A stretch of 64,000 nucleotides of DNA, taken from Metabacillus_B sp050107715. Lineage in GTDB: Bacteria > Bacillota > Bacilli > Bacillales > Bacillaceae. Of this stretch, positions 36,820 to 46,593 are shown one piece after another. The notes below the pieces were generated by a model that was given only the letters and a program-made list of their open reading frames with translations, ran no database searches and had not been told where the DNA came from. Both the position numbers and the translations under genes were made by a program. The stretch covers positions 248,001-312,000 of the forward strand of contig NZ_JBNILN010000001.1 in the NCBI RefSeq assembly GCF_050107715.1. The letters run 5' to 3'. Position 1 is the stretch's first letter. Each line of letters begins with the position of its first letter.

Positions 36820-36892
36820 GGCAGGATCGCTCCTTGTATGGCTGTTTCTCATACTATGAAACAAAAATGCTTTAACTATACCTAAGTTATTA

Positions 36893-36923
36893 GAAAAAGC
36901 CCCATCGCTTATAGCGACGGGAC
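36893..36923 (-). terminator. Terminator of PBP gene
   Basis: GTCCCGTCGCT loop AGCGATGGGGC followed by TTTTT on the minus strand. Confidence 0.8.
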
Positions 36924-36928
36924 CCTCT

Positions 36929-39058
36929 TTACTCCGCCAGTTCCTCCTTGTCATCCGCTCCGCCGTATTTTTTCTGAAGCTCTGCATAGGCTTTGACGAT
37001 TCGTGCTGAAATATCTTTGTTCATGTTTTCTTTTGCATAAGGTACGACGACACTGAAAGCTATTTCCGGGTCGCTTGAAGGGTAATATCCGACAAATGTG
37101 ATATTGAATGTTATTTCTTTCCGATCTGAGTTCGGATATACATAGGTTGTTTGGGCCGTACCGGTTTTTCCGGCTACATCCAGTCCCGGGAATTTCCCGG
37201 CAGCTGTTCCTCCGGTTTGGGTGACAGCCTTAAATCCTTTTTGAATTTGACGGATTTCTTCTGGTGAATTGTTGACGCGGTTCAATATTTCCGGTTCCTT
37301 GCTCAAATGATACGGTCCAAGCTCGGGCTGGTTGGTTGGGACATGAATCGACTTAACCACTCGGGGCTGAACCCGGTAGCCTCCGTTTGCAATCGCAGAT
37401 ACATATTGCGCCAGCTGGAGAGGTGTGTACGTATCGAACTGGCCAAAAGAAAAGTCCATGAGCTGTCCTTCATTTGAAGGTTTTGACTTAAACCCTTTTG
37501 ATTCACCCGGCAGGTCAATTCCTGTCGGAACCCCTAATCCAAACTGGTAAAACCCGTTGCGGAGAGTCTCAAAATCCTCATAGCTTCCTTTAAACTTCAT
37601 ATCCTTTTTTACATAGCTGAATCCGGATATGTGCTCTATCACAGCCTTAACCATATAAATGTTCGAGCTCTTTTTTAGAGCCTCTATGTCATTGACGGGT
37701 CCGAGTGACCGGTCCCCTGCGGACGACTTCGGTCCGGTGCCCGCAAATTTCACTGGAGCATCATAGTAGGTCGTATACATCGGCAGGCCGTGCTGATAGG
37801 CTGTGAGAATCGTGGCGCCTTTTATAACCGACCCCATCTCATACTGCGACTTATACGTTCCGAATGAAAAATCGAAGGGCTTGCTGCTCTCGCTTAGCCG
37901 GTATTGCTTCCCGGCCATAGACAGGATATCCCCTGTATTCGGATCCATCACCACGGCAAAGGCAGAATCGGCTAAACGGTTGCCGGACGATCTTCTTCCC
38001 TTTAAAATCTCTTCCTCTAAAATCTTTTCAACCTCTTTTTGAAGCTCCATATCAAATGTAAGCTGGAGATCATAGCCCCTTCTTCCAGTGCTTATCACCT
38101 CTTCTGTCACATTTCCATCTTTATCGGTTGTATATTCAATTTTAGCCTTTGACGCATTCAGATACTGCTCATACTGTTCTTCGATATAAGCTTTACCGAC
38201 GCGGTCATTTCGTGCGTAGCCCCGCGATTGAAAGTAGTCCAGCTTATGCTTTGGAATTCCTTCAGCTGACGATGTGACATTTCCGAGAAGGGATCCGAGG
38301 AGATTCTTATATGGATATTGCCTTTCCCAGTCTGTAATGATATTGACCCCTGGCAGCTTTTCCAAATTCTCTGAAACGCGGGCCATCTCCTCGTTCGTTA
38401 AGATAAATTCAGGGCCTGTCTCCCCTTCCTCCGCAGGCAGCTGGGATTTAATGATCTGCGGTTCATATTCATAGCCTGATGAGAACCTTTTGAATAAAAC
38501 AGCCATAGACAGCTGGCGGTTATCCTGCTTCAATTTCTCAATTTCTTTCTTAGGAACTTTTTCTAACTGAATCCGGTATTGGTCTTTCCCTTCTTTTTTC
38601 AAATCGCTTTTTGATAGAAGCTCCTTGGCCTTATCAGGATAGGCGGCAAGCCAATAGTCTTTCAAATCCCTGCCGCTTTCCTGTTCTTTGATTTTTTTAA
38701 CCGCCTCTGCCTCCACCTGGATAAGCTTAATCAGCTCGCTTGCTGTTTTAATTTTATCCTCAGGCTTTGTTTTTTTATCTACCGTATACGTGATTGCGGG
38801 CACTCCAATATTGTCAACAACGATTCTTCCATACCTGTCATACATTTTCCCCCTGGGTGCCGGATAGGAGGATATATTGGTCTCTGTTCTGGAAACCTCT
38901 TTAACATATTCCTCACCGCGGACAATTTGAACAATGCCTAATCGGACAATCACAAGGACAAAAATAAAAAATACAGCAAGAAAAAGAATATTAATGCGCA
39001 GCTGTCTCGTTTTCTTCAGCTCGCGGTTTTCAGAGGTATTTGTGGCCGGATCTGTCAT
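36929..39058 (-). CDS. Class B penicillin-binding protein (PbpA/PbpH type transpeptidase)
   Basis: Cross-links peptidoglycan, probably during rod elongation. The 709-aa protein has one N-terminal membrane helix (about residues 24-44), a dimerisation/pedestal domain, and the transpeptidase domain from about residue 360 with the active serine in MGSVIKGA, SSN in KKSSNIYMV and KTGTAQ near the C-terminus. Length and layout fit B. subtilis PBP2A/PbpH. It is transcribed alone and ends in a terminator. Confidence 0.92.
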   Translation of the reverse strand: MTDPATNTSENRELKKTRQLRINILFLAVFFIFVLVIVRLGIVQIVRGEEYVKEVSRTETNISSYPAPRGKMYDRYGRIVVDNIGVPAITYTVDKKTKPEDKIKTASELIKLIQVEAEAVKKIKEQESGRDLKDYWLAAYPDKAKELLSKSDLKKEGKDQYRIQLEKVPKKEIEKLKQDNRQLSMAVLFKRFSSGYEYEPQIIKSQLPAEEGETGPEFILTNEEMARVSENLEKLPGVNIITDWERQYPYKNLLGSLLGNVTSSAEGIPKHKLDYFQSRGYARNDRVGKAYIEEQYEQYLNASKAKIEYTTDKDGNVTEEVISTGRRGYDLQLTFDMELQKEVEKILEEEILKGRRSSGNRLADSAFAVVMDPNTGDILSMAGKQYRLSESSKPFDFSFGTYKSQYEMGSVIKGATILTAYQHGLPMYTTYYDAPVKFAGTGPKSSAGDRSLGPVNDIEALKKSSNIYMVKAVIEHISGFSYVKKDMKFKGSYEDFETLRNGFYQFGLGVPTGIDLPGESKGFKSKPSNEGQLMDFSFGQFDTYTPLQLAQYVSAIANGGYRVQPRVVKSIHVPTNQPELGPYHLSKEPEILNRVNNSPEEIRQIQKGFKAVTQTGGTAAGKFPGLDVAGKTGTAQTTYVYPNSDRKEITFNITFVGYYPSSDPEIAFSVVVPYAKENMNKDISARIVKAYAELQKKYGGADDKEELAE

Positions 39059-39172
39059 AGTGGAGGATCTCCCTTCGAATTGAGAGGATATATTTTATCT
39101 GGAAATTTTTCCAGTCTCACTCACTCTCTTATTCTACATTTTTTTACAAGGAAAATACACCCATGAGGATAA

Positions 39173-39199
39173 AAAAGACCTGGCACCCAGGTTTTTTTC
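39173..39199. terminator. Terminator of mgtC-like gene
   Basis: ACCTGG loop CCAGGT with T runs on both strands. Confidence 0.7.
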
Positions 39200-39217
39200 C
39201 TATTTTTCAGGAACGGA

Positions 39218-39907
39218 TCAATCCATATGCTCTAAATCCAAAAGGAAAACTCCGGATGTCCCTCTAATCCAGTAAAATATTTCGGTCACACCGGTTTTTT
39301 TTCTGGATGTGACAATACAGTAAATCGTAATCATTTCTTTTTCTTCCTTTAAACGAACGCGCGTAATGCAGAGCCCTTTACTGCTTAATTCATCCAATAT
39401 ACCCGTTAGATTTGAGTCTTTTTCTGTATACATTTTCACCTTAAATTCTTTATGTCCGAGCCGCTTGATCAAAAACCTCTCCAGAATGTATGGAATAATG
39501 CGGATTCCCGTAAAAATAAAGACCACGCTGATCAAAGCTTCTGCATAAAACCCTGCTCCTATTGTTATTCCAATGGCTGCAGAGGCAAATACAAGAGCTG
39601 CCGTCGTCAACCCGGATATGACCTCATTGCTCCGTCTTAAGATAACTCCAGCTCCAAGAAATCCAATTCCGCTTATGACATAAGATGGAATTCTTCCCGG
39701 ATCCATCGGACGGGTATATGCTTCCGCATATAGAAAAGAAGACTCAAGGGAAACAACTGTCAGCAAACAAGCAGTGAGTGAAATGATGAGACACGTTTTT
39801 AACCCAAGCGGTTTCCCCTTCAGCTCCCGCTCCAATCCGATAATGATTCCCGCGGCGGCGGCCAAACTCAGCTTTAACAGTACATCGGTTTGCAAGATCC
39901 CTTCCAC
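39218..39907 (-). CDS. MgtC/SapB-family membrane protein
   Basis: A 229-aa protein with five N-terminal helices holding GLERELKGKPLGLKT (first cytosolic loop) and YVISGIGFLGAGVILR, hallmarks of MgtC. The C-terminal 80 residues form an ACT-like cytosolic domain. MgtC proteins help survival in low magnesium and, in pathogens, inhibit the F-ATPase. No M-box riboswitch was seen upstream. It starts behind GGAGGGG. Confidence 0.88.
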   Translation of the reverse strand: MEGILQTDVLLKLSLAAAAGIIIGLERELKGKPLGLKTCLIISLTACLLTVVSLESSFLYAEAYTRPMDPGRIPSYVISGIGFLGAGVILRRSNEVISGLTTAALVFASAAIGITIGAGFYAEALISVVFIFTGIRIIPYILERFLIKRLGHKEFKVKMYTEKDSNLTGILDELSSKGLCITRVRLKEEKEMITIYCIVTSRKKTGVTEIFYWIRGTSGVFLLDLEHMD

Positions 39908-40198
39908 CGTTTTCCCCTCCTTTGCAGCTGTCTCCTGCCAGTATATGAGAATAGGGATAGAGGAAATGAGGACGGATTTTTATCGGACGCAGAGTTATAA
40001 GCAGATACAGCAAAATTTATGCTTGTGCAAGACAAGCCCGTTCGATGGAAAAACCGGGAGCCAAGTTTTCAAAAAATGCCATGCTTTATATGAAAGGAGT
40101 TTTTCATTGGAAACCGGATGGAGTTATGCACAATTGACCTTCCCATATGTTTTTTCTTCTTATAAGGTAAGGGGGGCCCTCTTGCAGTCTATTTGTTT
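39908..40198. other. Gap between mgtC-like gene and CRISPR trailer end
   Basis: No convincing gene or RNA; this is the leader-distal flank of the CRISPR array. Confidence 0.4.
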
Positions 40199-43100
40199 GT
40201 ATAGAGTGCGACAAGCGTCATACATGAGCAGGATGGATAACTCACGATTTCAATCCACGCACTCACATAGTGTGCGACTCTTCCCCTGCTGTATTAAAGC
40301 CCACAGTTTCTCGATTTTAATCCACGCACTCACATAGAGTGCGACTTGACCTAGTTGACTCGTAACAAAACCGTTTTTAATTTCAATCCACGCACTCACA
40401 TAGAGTGCGACGGCACTCAGGCAAAGCTAGACCAAAACATTACAATTTCAATCCACGCACTCACATAGAGTGCGACGCTATTACTGCGTGGGGCAGACAG
40501 CAATTAGTAATTTCAATCCACGCACTCACATAGAGTGCGACGGCGAGTAGACATTGACGAAAAAATGGCAGTCGAAATTTCAATCCACGCACTCACATAG
40601 AGTGCGACCAGCGTCTTAATCTACAGTCAGCGCCGGAAAGCGATTTCAATCCACGCACTCACATAGAGTGCGACTCGTGACGGAAACAGAACCGTTTAAA
40701 ATCGAATTTATTTCAATCCACGCACTCACATAGAGTGCGACCAAACGCACGAAAATATGGGGCGCAAATGGTGAGATTTCAATCCGCGCACTCACATAGA
40801 GTGCGACTATCCTGCAATCCATTGCGAAAAAGATTGCAAAGGATTTCAATCCACGCACTCACATAGAGTGCGACATTGCTTGACATTTGGTTTGTTCTCT
40901 GGATGGGGATTTCAATCCACGCACTCACATAGAGTGCGACGATAAAACGGGGTCTTTTTTTTGTGCGGAAAAAATTTCAATCCACGCACTCACATAGAGT
41001 GCGACCGCGAGGCAATGGGAACTAAGGCCATGCTAGATGATATTTCAATCCACGCACTCACATAGAGTGCGACTTGTTAGGGTATATAACAAAACTTTCG
41101 ATGATATAATTTCAATCCACGCACTCACATAGAGTGCGACAGGTATATAGCACAAGCGATAGAGGCAATTATCCATTTCAATCCACGCACTCACATAGAG
41201 TGCGACGTACATGCGCGAGCCTTTCAATTAAAAAAAGGGGATTTCAATCCACGCACTCACATAGAGTGCGACGTCTTTTCATAGAGTGTTAGTTACCAGC
41301 TAACTATTTCAATCCACGCACTCACATAGAGTGCGACTCTAGGCGCTACTGCGGGCCGCCCGTTTGTGTAGATTTCAATCCACGCACTCACATAGAGTGC
41401 GACAAAAATATTGGAGGATCCATATTGACTAAATTTATTTCAATCCACGCACTCACATAGAGTGCGACGCGGAAAAATACATGTGTGACTTAATTGAGTA
41501 CCTATTTCAATCCACGCACTCACATAGAGTGCGACAGAGCGTACGGCAAACGAAATTAAGGTGCACGCAATTTCAATCCACGCACTCACATAGAGTGCGA
41601 CCTACTGCTTAATGGAAGCCAGCCACACTAAGCGTATTTCAATCCACGCACTCACATAGAGTGCGACATAACAGGTATTCCAATTGCCTTAAATATTTTA
41701 GATTTCAATCCACGCACTCACATAGAGTGCGACTGCAGGAGCTTTATAATTGATTACAAGCGACAAAATTTCAATCCACGCACTCACATAGAGTGCGACA
41801 ACTCTGCCTAATTAGATTATAATACCAAACTAGATTTCAATCCACGCACTCACATAGAGTGCGACGAGTACCAGCGTCCAGGAAAACAGCCACAACGCAA
41901 TTTCAATCCACGCACTCACATAGAGTGCGACCTGGATTATGCAGCCGATGCGGTGAAAGAGTTTGATTTCAATCCACGCACTCACATAGAGTGCGACCTT
42001 TAGCCAGACTAAGGTAATTAAGGTGCTGAAATTTCAATCCACGCACTCACATAGAGTGCGACTTTCACATATACATTCGATACCCACACGCAAATAATTT
42101 CAATCCACGCACTCACATAGAGTGCGACTAGCTTTAATGCAGATTCACGTATCCGTTTTCAGATTTCAATCCACGCACTCACATAGAGTGCGACCGCCTT
42201 GTAAACTCTTTTGCCACAATTTCTTCAAATTTCAATCCACGCACTCACATAGAGTGCGACATGCGAACGTCTGATAAACTGATGCGACAATTTGATTTCA
42301 ATCCACGCACTCACATAGAGTGCGACTTAGTAAAATGCGAGCAGCCACAGGAGCAAGCGCAATTTCAATCCACGCACTCACATAGAGTGCGACAGTAACC
42401 TGGTTTCCGGAGTGTTAGGATATTTTCATTTCAATCCACGCACTCACATAGAGTGCGACGGTGTACCATCTGAGCGATAATGCCTTGTGTTTATTTCAAT
42501 CCACGCACTCACATAGAGTGCGACCCAATCTCCTGGAAACGGATGATGGACTCTCTGTTATTTCAATCCACGCACTCACATAGAGTGCGACAAATCCTCT
42601 AATGCCCTGCAATATAGTGACACCTATTTCAATCCACGCACTCACATAGAGTGCGACTTTCTTCTTCATATCCCTCGTCATATTGAGTCAAATTTCAATC
42701 CACGCACTCACATAGAGTGCGACTGTTGACTATCTCAGGACAAAACAATATGCCCTGATTTCAATCCACGCACTCACATAGAGTGCGACCAAATCATGGC
42801 AACTGTATCTCAAACCTATGGGAAATTTCAATCCACGCACTCACATAGAGTGCGACCTCAGCGGTTTTCAAGATTACATTGACCATGCAATTTCAATCCA
42901 CGCACTCACATAGAGTGCGACTTAGCCGGCGGCTCCAGCTTGGCTTGACGAATGAATTTCAATCCACGCACTCACATAGAGTGCGACGGCTCAATGATCT
43001 TGTCACAAGCCCCTGGAAGCCAATTTCAATCCACGCACTCACATAGAGTGCGACGTGTTTGTGATGCTATCATCTCACGAGGCTTCAATTTCAATCCACG

Positions 43101-43581
43101 CACTCACATAGAGTGCGACAGGAAAACCAAAAAATGATATCGACCTGTTTAAAATTTCAATCCACGCACTCACATAGAGTGCGACGGACACATGGTATGT
43201 CACTAAACCAACAATGCATATTTCAATCCACGCACTCACATAGAGTGCGACACCCAGACCGTAATCATTTGTCCCGCCTGCTATATTTCAATCCACGCAC
43301 TCACATAGAGTGCGACTGGTAACTGTTGTCTTTTCATCTATTGTGTTAGGAATTTCAATCCACGCACTCACATAGAGTGCGACCATGGATTGTTCGCATT
43401 GTGTCAAACGCCGGGAATTTCAATCCACGCACTCACATAGAGTGCGACGTCGCGATTACACCAGAGGCGGAGAGAGAAGCAAATTTCAATCCACGCACTC
43501 ACATAGAGTGCGACTAATCCTGATAAAATAGTAGCACAAGGACAGCGCGATTTCAATCCACGCACTCACATAGAGTGCGAC
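40199..43581 (-). CRISPR. Type I-C CRISPR array: 51 repeats, 50 spacers
   Basis: The 32-bp repeat, read on the minus strand, begins GTCGCACTCTATGTGAGTGC and ends GTGGATTGAAAT, a type I-C repeat with a 7-bp stem. By hand count there are 51 repeats from 40247 to 43581 with spacers of about 33-37 bases. Repeats are identical except at the leader-distal end: the last has ATAGTGTG for ATAGAGTG, the next has TTTTAAT for TTTCAAT, and the repeat at 40776 has CCGCGC. Beyond the last repeat, a 12-14 base fragment ending ATAGAGTGCGAC (40199-40212) is followed by a further 34-base spacer-like stretch, a remnant of older units. New spacers should enter at the 43581 side, next to cas2. Confidence 0.99.
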
Positions 43582-43738
43582 AGCGATTTTTGCCTCAAAA
43601 AGAAGTTTTACACAAGCAAAAATGCTATTCTCCCTTAGAAACTACTAAGAAAACATAATTTTCTACTGATTATTGGTTTATTCCCATCAATTTCAAGTGC
43701 GAATCTCCCTGGGATATTATGTGCACTTCACTCTCGCA
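43582..43738 (-). promoter_or_regulatory. CRISPR leader
   Basis: AT-rich 157-base region between cas2 and the first repeat. It should hold the array promoter and integration signals. It contains ATTTCAAGTGCGA (43690-43702), which equals the two ends of the repeat joined with the middle missing, perhaps a decayed repeat or an adaptation-factor motif. Confidence 0.75.
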
Positions 43739-44029
43739 CTAAAACAGGAGAGGCTCTTCAAGATTAATGCTTTCTTTTGTCCCGAAGTGTTCTACCTTGT
43801 TTTCATAATTTTTCCCTAAAATATAGAAACGGATGCTATCATGCTCTTCATTGATGATCTGAATTAATTCTATTTTTAATCTTGCTAGTTGTGTAGCGTC
43901 TACAATACACTCAAAAACAGAATTTTGGACACGCTGTCCAACGTTTTGACAAGCCTTTGCAACACGTCTTAATCTTTTTTGCCCCCCACTGGTGACTGTA
44001 CTTACATCATATGTTACTAATACTAGCAT
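43739..44029 (-). CDS. cas2: CRISPR-associated endonuclease Cas2
   Basis: A 96-aa ferredoxin-fold protein beginning MLVLVTYDVSTV, with the conserved Asp at residue 8, and a middle RVQNSVFECIVD strand. It forms the Cas1-Cas2 integrase that inserts spacers. It lies nine bases after cas1 and directly upstream of the leader, as is usual in type I-C. The last gene of the cas operon. Confidence 0.97.
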   Translation of the reverse strand: MLVLVTYDVSTVTSGGQKRLRRVAKACQNVGQRVQNSVFECIVDATQLARLKIELIQIINEEHDSIRFYILGKNYENKVEHFGTKESINLEEPLLF

Positions 44030-44038
44030 CCCATCACC

Positions 44039-45070
44039 CTACTTCCAGAAAAATGGAGGATATTCATCAAGGTCACCTCTTAAATATCTTGCAAGCAGAA
44101 GAACTTGGGCGTGGGGAACAAGACCCCATGCTATTTTTTCTCCTAGGTAAGGATGAGTTATTTTTTCTTGCTTTTTGGATTGCCAAGCAGCTAAAAATCT
44201 TTTTCTACCATCATCTGTCATTATTACTGCCCCGTTTTCTTTTTGGATGAAGTCGCTGGCTTGAATAACTTTTTTATTGATCACAGACAGTACAAATCTG
44301 TCGGCAAATATTCCGCGCAGTTCCTCCATTACGTCCAGCGCTAAGGATATTCTTCCAGGTCTATCACGATGAAGGAACCCCACATATGAATCTAATCCAA
44401 CACCTTCCAAAGCGGAGGCAACTTCATTCGCTAACAACGTGTATGCAAATGATAACATTGCATTTACATTATCAAGAGGGGGTCTTCTTGTTCGATGAAG
44501 GAAGAAAAAATCTTCTTTTTGTTGCAGGATTAATTGGTCGAACAATCTATTATATGCTAATGCTGCTTGACCTTCTAATCCTCTTAACCTTTCTAAATCT
44601 TCACATATTCTAACTTCTTGCATAAGGCTAGTCAAAAGCCTGGAGGTTTGTTTAAATTGTGCTACGTCTAAACGCATTGGGTGGTCTCTTGATGCCCGTT
44701 CAAGTATCCATTTGCAATTAAAAATTTTTCCAACGATAAAATTTCGAGCAATCTTGGCCGATTCGTTTTCTTGTTCGGATACTTGATATTGTTTTTTTCT
44801 TAAAACTACGTTTCCTCTACTTTTCCCTATGACTCTTGCCTGGTAGCGACCGGACATTGAAAAAAACACAAGTTGAATATCTCTTTCTGCACAATAGCCC
44901 ATTAATGCAGGACTAACTCCTTTATACCCAAACATTACGATTGCCTCTAAATTGTGTAATGGAATTCTTGCTACAGTATTTTGATCGGCTGTTAGAACTA
45001 TGTTATCTCCATCCAATTTAAGATAGAGATCTGGTTGAGAGACAAATAATGTGTTTAGCAGCTTTTTCAT
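44039..45070 (-). CDS. cas1: CRISPR-associated integrase Cas1 (type I-C)
   Basis: A 343-aa integrase. Metal-binding residues are visible: Glu in RGLEGQAA (about residue 167), His in GFLHRDRPGR and Asp in LALDVMEE. The N-terminal beta domain has RIPLHNLEAIVMFG. It overlaps cas4 by four bases (ATGA-type junction), so translation is coupled. Full length, no lesions, so adaptation should be intact. Confidence 0.97.
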   Translation of the reverse strand: MKKLLNTLFVSQPDLYLKLDGDNIVLTADQNTVARIPLHNLEAIVMFGYKGVSPALMGYCAERDIQLVFFSMSGRYQARVIGKSRGNVVLRKKQYQVSEQENESAKIARNFIVGKIFNCKWILERASRDHPMRLDVAQFKQTSRLLTSLMQEVRICEDLERLRGLEGQAALAYNRLFDQLILQQKEDFFFLHRTRRPPLDNVNAMLSFAYTLLANEVASALEGVGLDSYVGFLHRDRPGRISLALDVMEELRGIFADRFVLSVINKKVIQASDFIQKENGAVIMTDDGRKRFLAAWQSKKQEKITHPYLGEKIAWGLVPHAQVLLLARYLRGDLDEYPPFFWK

Positions 45071-45723
45071 AATCCAATCACCCCATTTATGTAGCTTTTA
45101 ACGGGGCGCTTGGATAACATATTGGGTAAGCACATGGATTGGAGGGAGCAACTATTGCAATGCGGTCCTCCCTTTACCTTTGGTGTGTATTTTTTTGAGT
45201 AATATTCATGCATTTCACGGATAATGGATGGAACCATAATCTTGTGTTCTTCTAAAGGGATTTCTTCTCTATGTTTTATTTCATGATAGTAGATATATCC
45301 CGTTTCAACTGTACACATCAACATTTCTTCCAGACACATTGCTTGGGCGGCAAGTTGAACGACATCTATATCATTTTTTTTCGGTTTTCCTCGCTTGTAT
45401 TCCACAGGGAAGGGAAGGTATGACCCTTCCCAGCCAAAAATTGGTACACCGTTTGAGTTCTGTAAGAACTCTACAACGTCACAAACTCCCGTTATCCCCA
45501 ACTCATTTGACTTGATCGGCATTCCTCGTACTACTATTTTCTTCCCTCTTTTTTCTCTTTTAAATGGGTCATCAGCATTTTTATGGAGATGCTGTCCCTC
45601 AATGGTTTTCACATTTTCAGCCCATTGCTGTTCAATATGGATGAGTGCCCACTGTCTCTTACAAAAGCGAAAATGCTGGATACCTGACAACAATAAAAAC
45701 TTTTCTTCTTCATTAACGCCCAT
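45067..45723 (-). CDS. cas4: CRISPR-associated exonuclease Cas4
   Basis: A 218-aa RecB-like nuclease with a 4Fe-4S cluster, which trims prespacers and selects the PAM in type I-C. Cysteine ligands: FCKRQW near residue 20 and CNSCSLQSMC near residues 193-202. The nuclease core has GVCDVVEF and PVEYKRGKPK (D ... E-x-K). It overlaps the end of cas7 by eleven bases and cas1 by four. Confidence 0.96.
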   Translation of the reverse strand: MGVNEEEKFLLLSGIQHFRFCKRQWALIHIEQQWAENVKTIEGQHLHKNADDPFKREKRGKKIVVRGMPIKSNELGITGVCDVVEFLQNSNGVPIFGWEGSYLPFPVEYKRGKPKKNDIDVVQLAAQAMCLEEMLMCTVETGYIYYHEIKHREEIPLEEHKIMVPSIIREMHEYYSKKYTPKVKGGPHCNSCSLQSMCLPNMLSKRPVKSYINGVIGL

Positions 45724-46573
45724 TCAAAACAGTCGCTTTTAATCCGTCTAATTCTTGTAACTTGAAGTTAAAATCGTTATGACTTTTGGGGATATCAGTT
45801 AATGGGGTAATGACCAGCTGCCTATGTACTTTAGCGGATGAATATTGACCTAACTTTGAATTATGCTCCCACCAATAAACTTGGTGAACTTCCATGCTTC
45901 CTTCAGGCCGTGCGGAAGAGGCATCATTATCAAATAATGAAATCAATGCTTCCTTAATATAATCAGCATCTTCATTAGTAAAGCCTGTCTTCTCGGCAAG
46001 TTGAGTATTCATGCTTCCGTAAAAAACATACATCCCAAAGTCCACACGATGTTTCATACCCATTGTATCTGATCCTTTTTTTTCTCCGGGCTCAGAATTA
46101 ACACTCTTCGTAATTTGCAGGCTGCTTATATCAATGGGAGTTACGCTAGTAGCCGTATGAATAGAAACAGGGCCCCTTACCCCAACAGAAACACCATCAT
46201 TTTTTGAACCTTTAAAAGCGAATACTTGCCCAAAGCCTCGAACGTCTATCCACTCTTGAGAAGCCACTTTCGCAAACTCGTCTTTAGATAATTTTTTATT
46301 TTTGAACATTTTACCTAGTTCTTCATTTCCTTCTGCTCGATCTCTCAGACTATTATAACCATCCGATGTACGATCATTGGATTGCACAAAAATAGGTAAT
46401 CCCATATCTTGCAGACGATTCCGGATTTTACGTTTTAGGGCAACATCTGAAATCTCACCATAACCATCAAAATTTTGCCTTGGACGATTTCCATTTAATG
46501 GATCACCATTCGGGTTAGCATTTTTCACAGAAAGGATTACAGCAAAGTCAATTTTATTCTTTAATGTGTTCAT
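45713..46573 (-). CDS. cas7: Type I-C Cascade backbone Cas7 (Csd2)
   Basis: A 286-aa RRM-fold protein that polymerises along the crRNA. The N-terminus DFAVILSVKNANPNGDPLNG followed by NRPRQNFDGYGEISDV is the Csd2 signature, with MGMKHRVDFGMYVFYG in the middle. Start follows GGGGAGAG. In an operon between cas8c and cas4. Confidence 0.97.
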   Translation of the reverse strand: MNTLKNKIDFAVILSVKNANPNGDPLNGNRPRQNFDGYGEISDVALKRKIRNRLQDMGLPIFVQSNDRTSDGYNSLRDRAEGNEELGKMFKNKKLSKDEFAKVASQEWIDVRGFGQVFAFKGSKNDGVSVGVRGPVSIHTATSVTPIDISSLQITKSVNSEPGEKKGSDTMGMKHRVDFGMYVFYGSMNTQLAEKTGFTNEDADYIKEALISLFDNDASSARPEGSMEVHQVYWWEHNSKLGQYSSAKVHRQLVITPLTDIPKSHNDFNFKLQELDGLKATVLNGR

Positions 46574-46593
46574 GTTTTTCTCTCCCCTGTAAT

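Noticed and set aside
40646..43322. Short frames across the CRISPR array encoding repeated VALYVSAWIE or FQSTHSHRVR peptides
   Set aside because: They are translations of the repeat; repeats plus spacers give open frames by chance.
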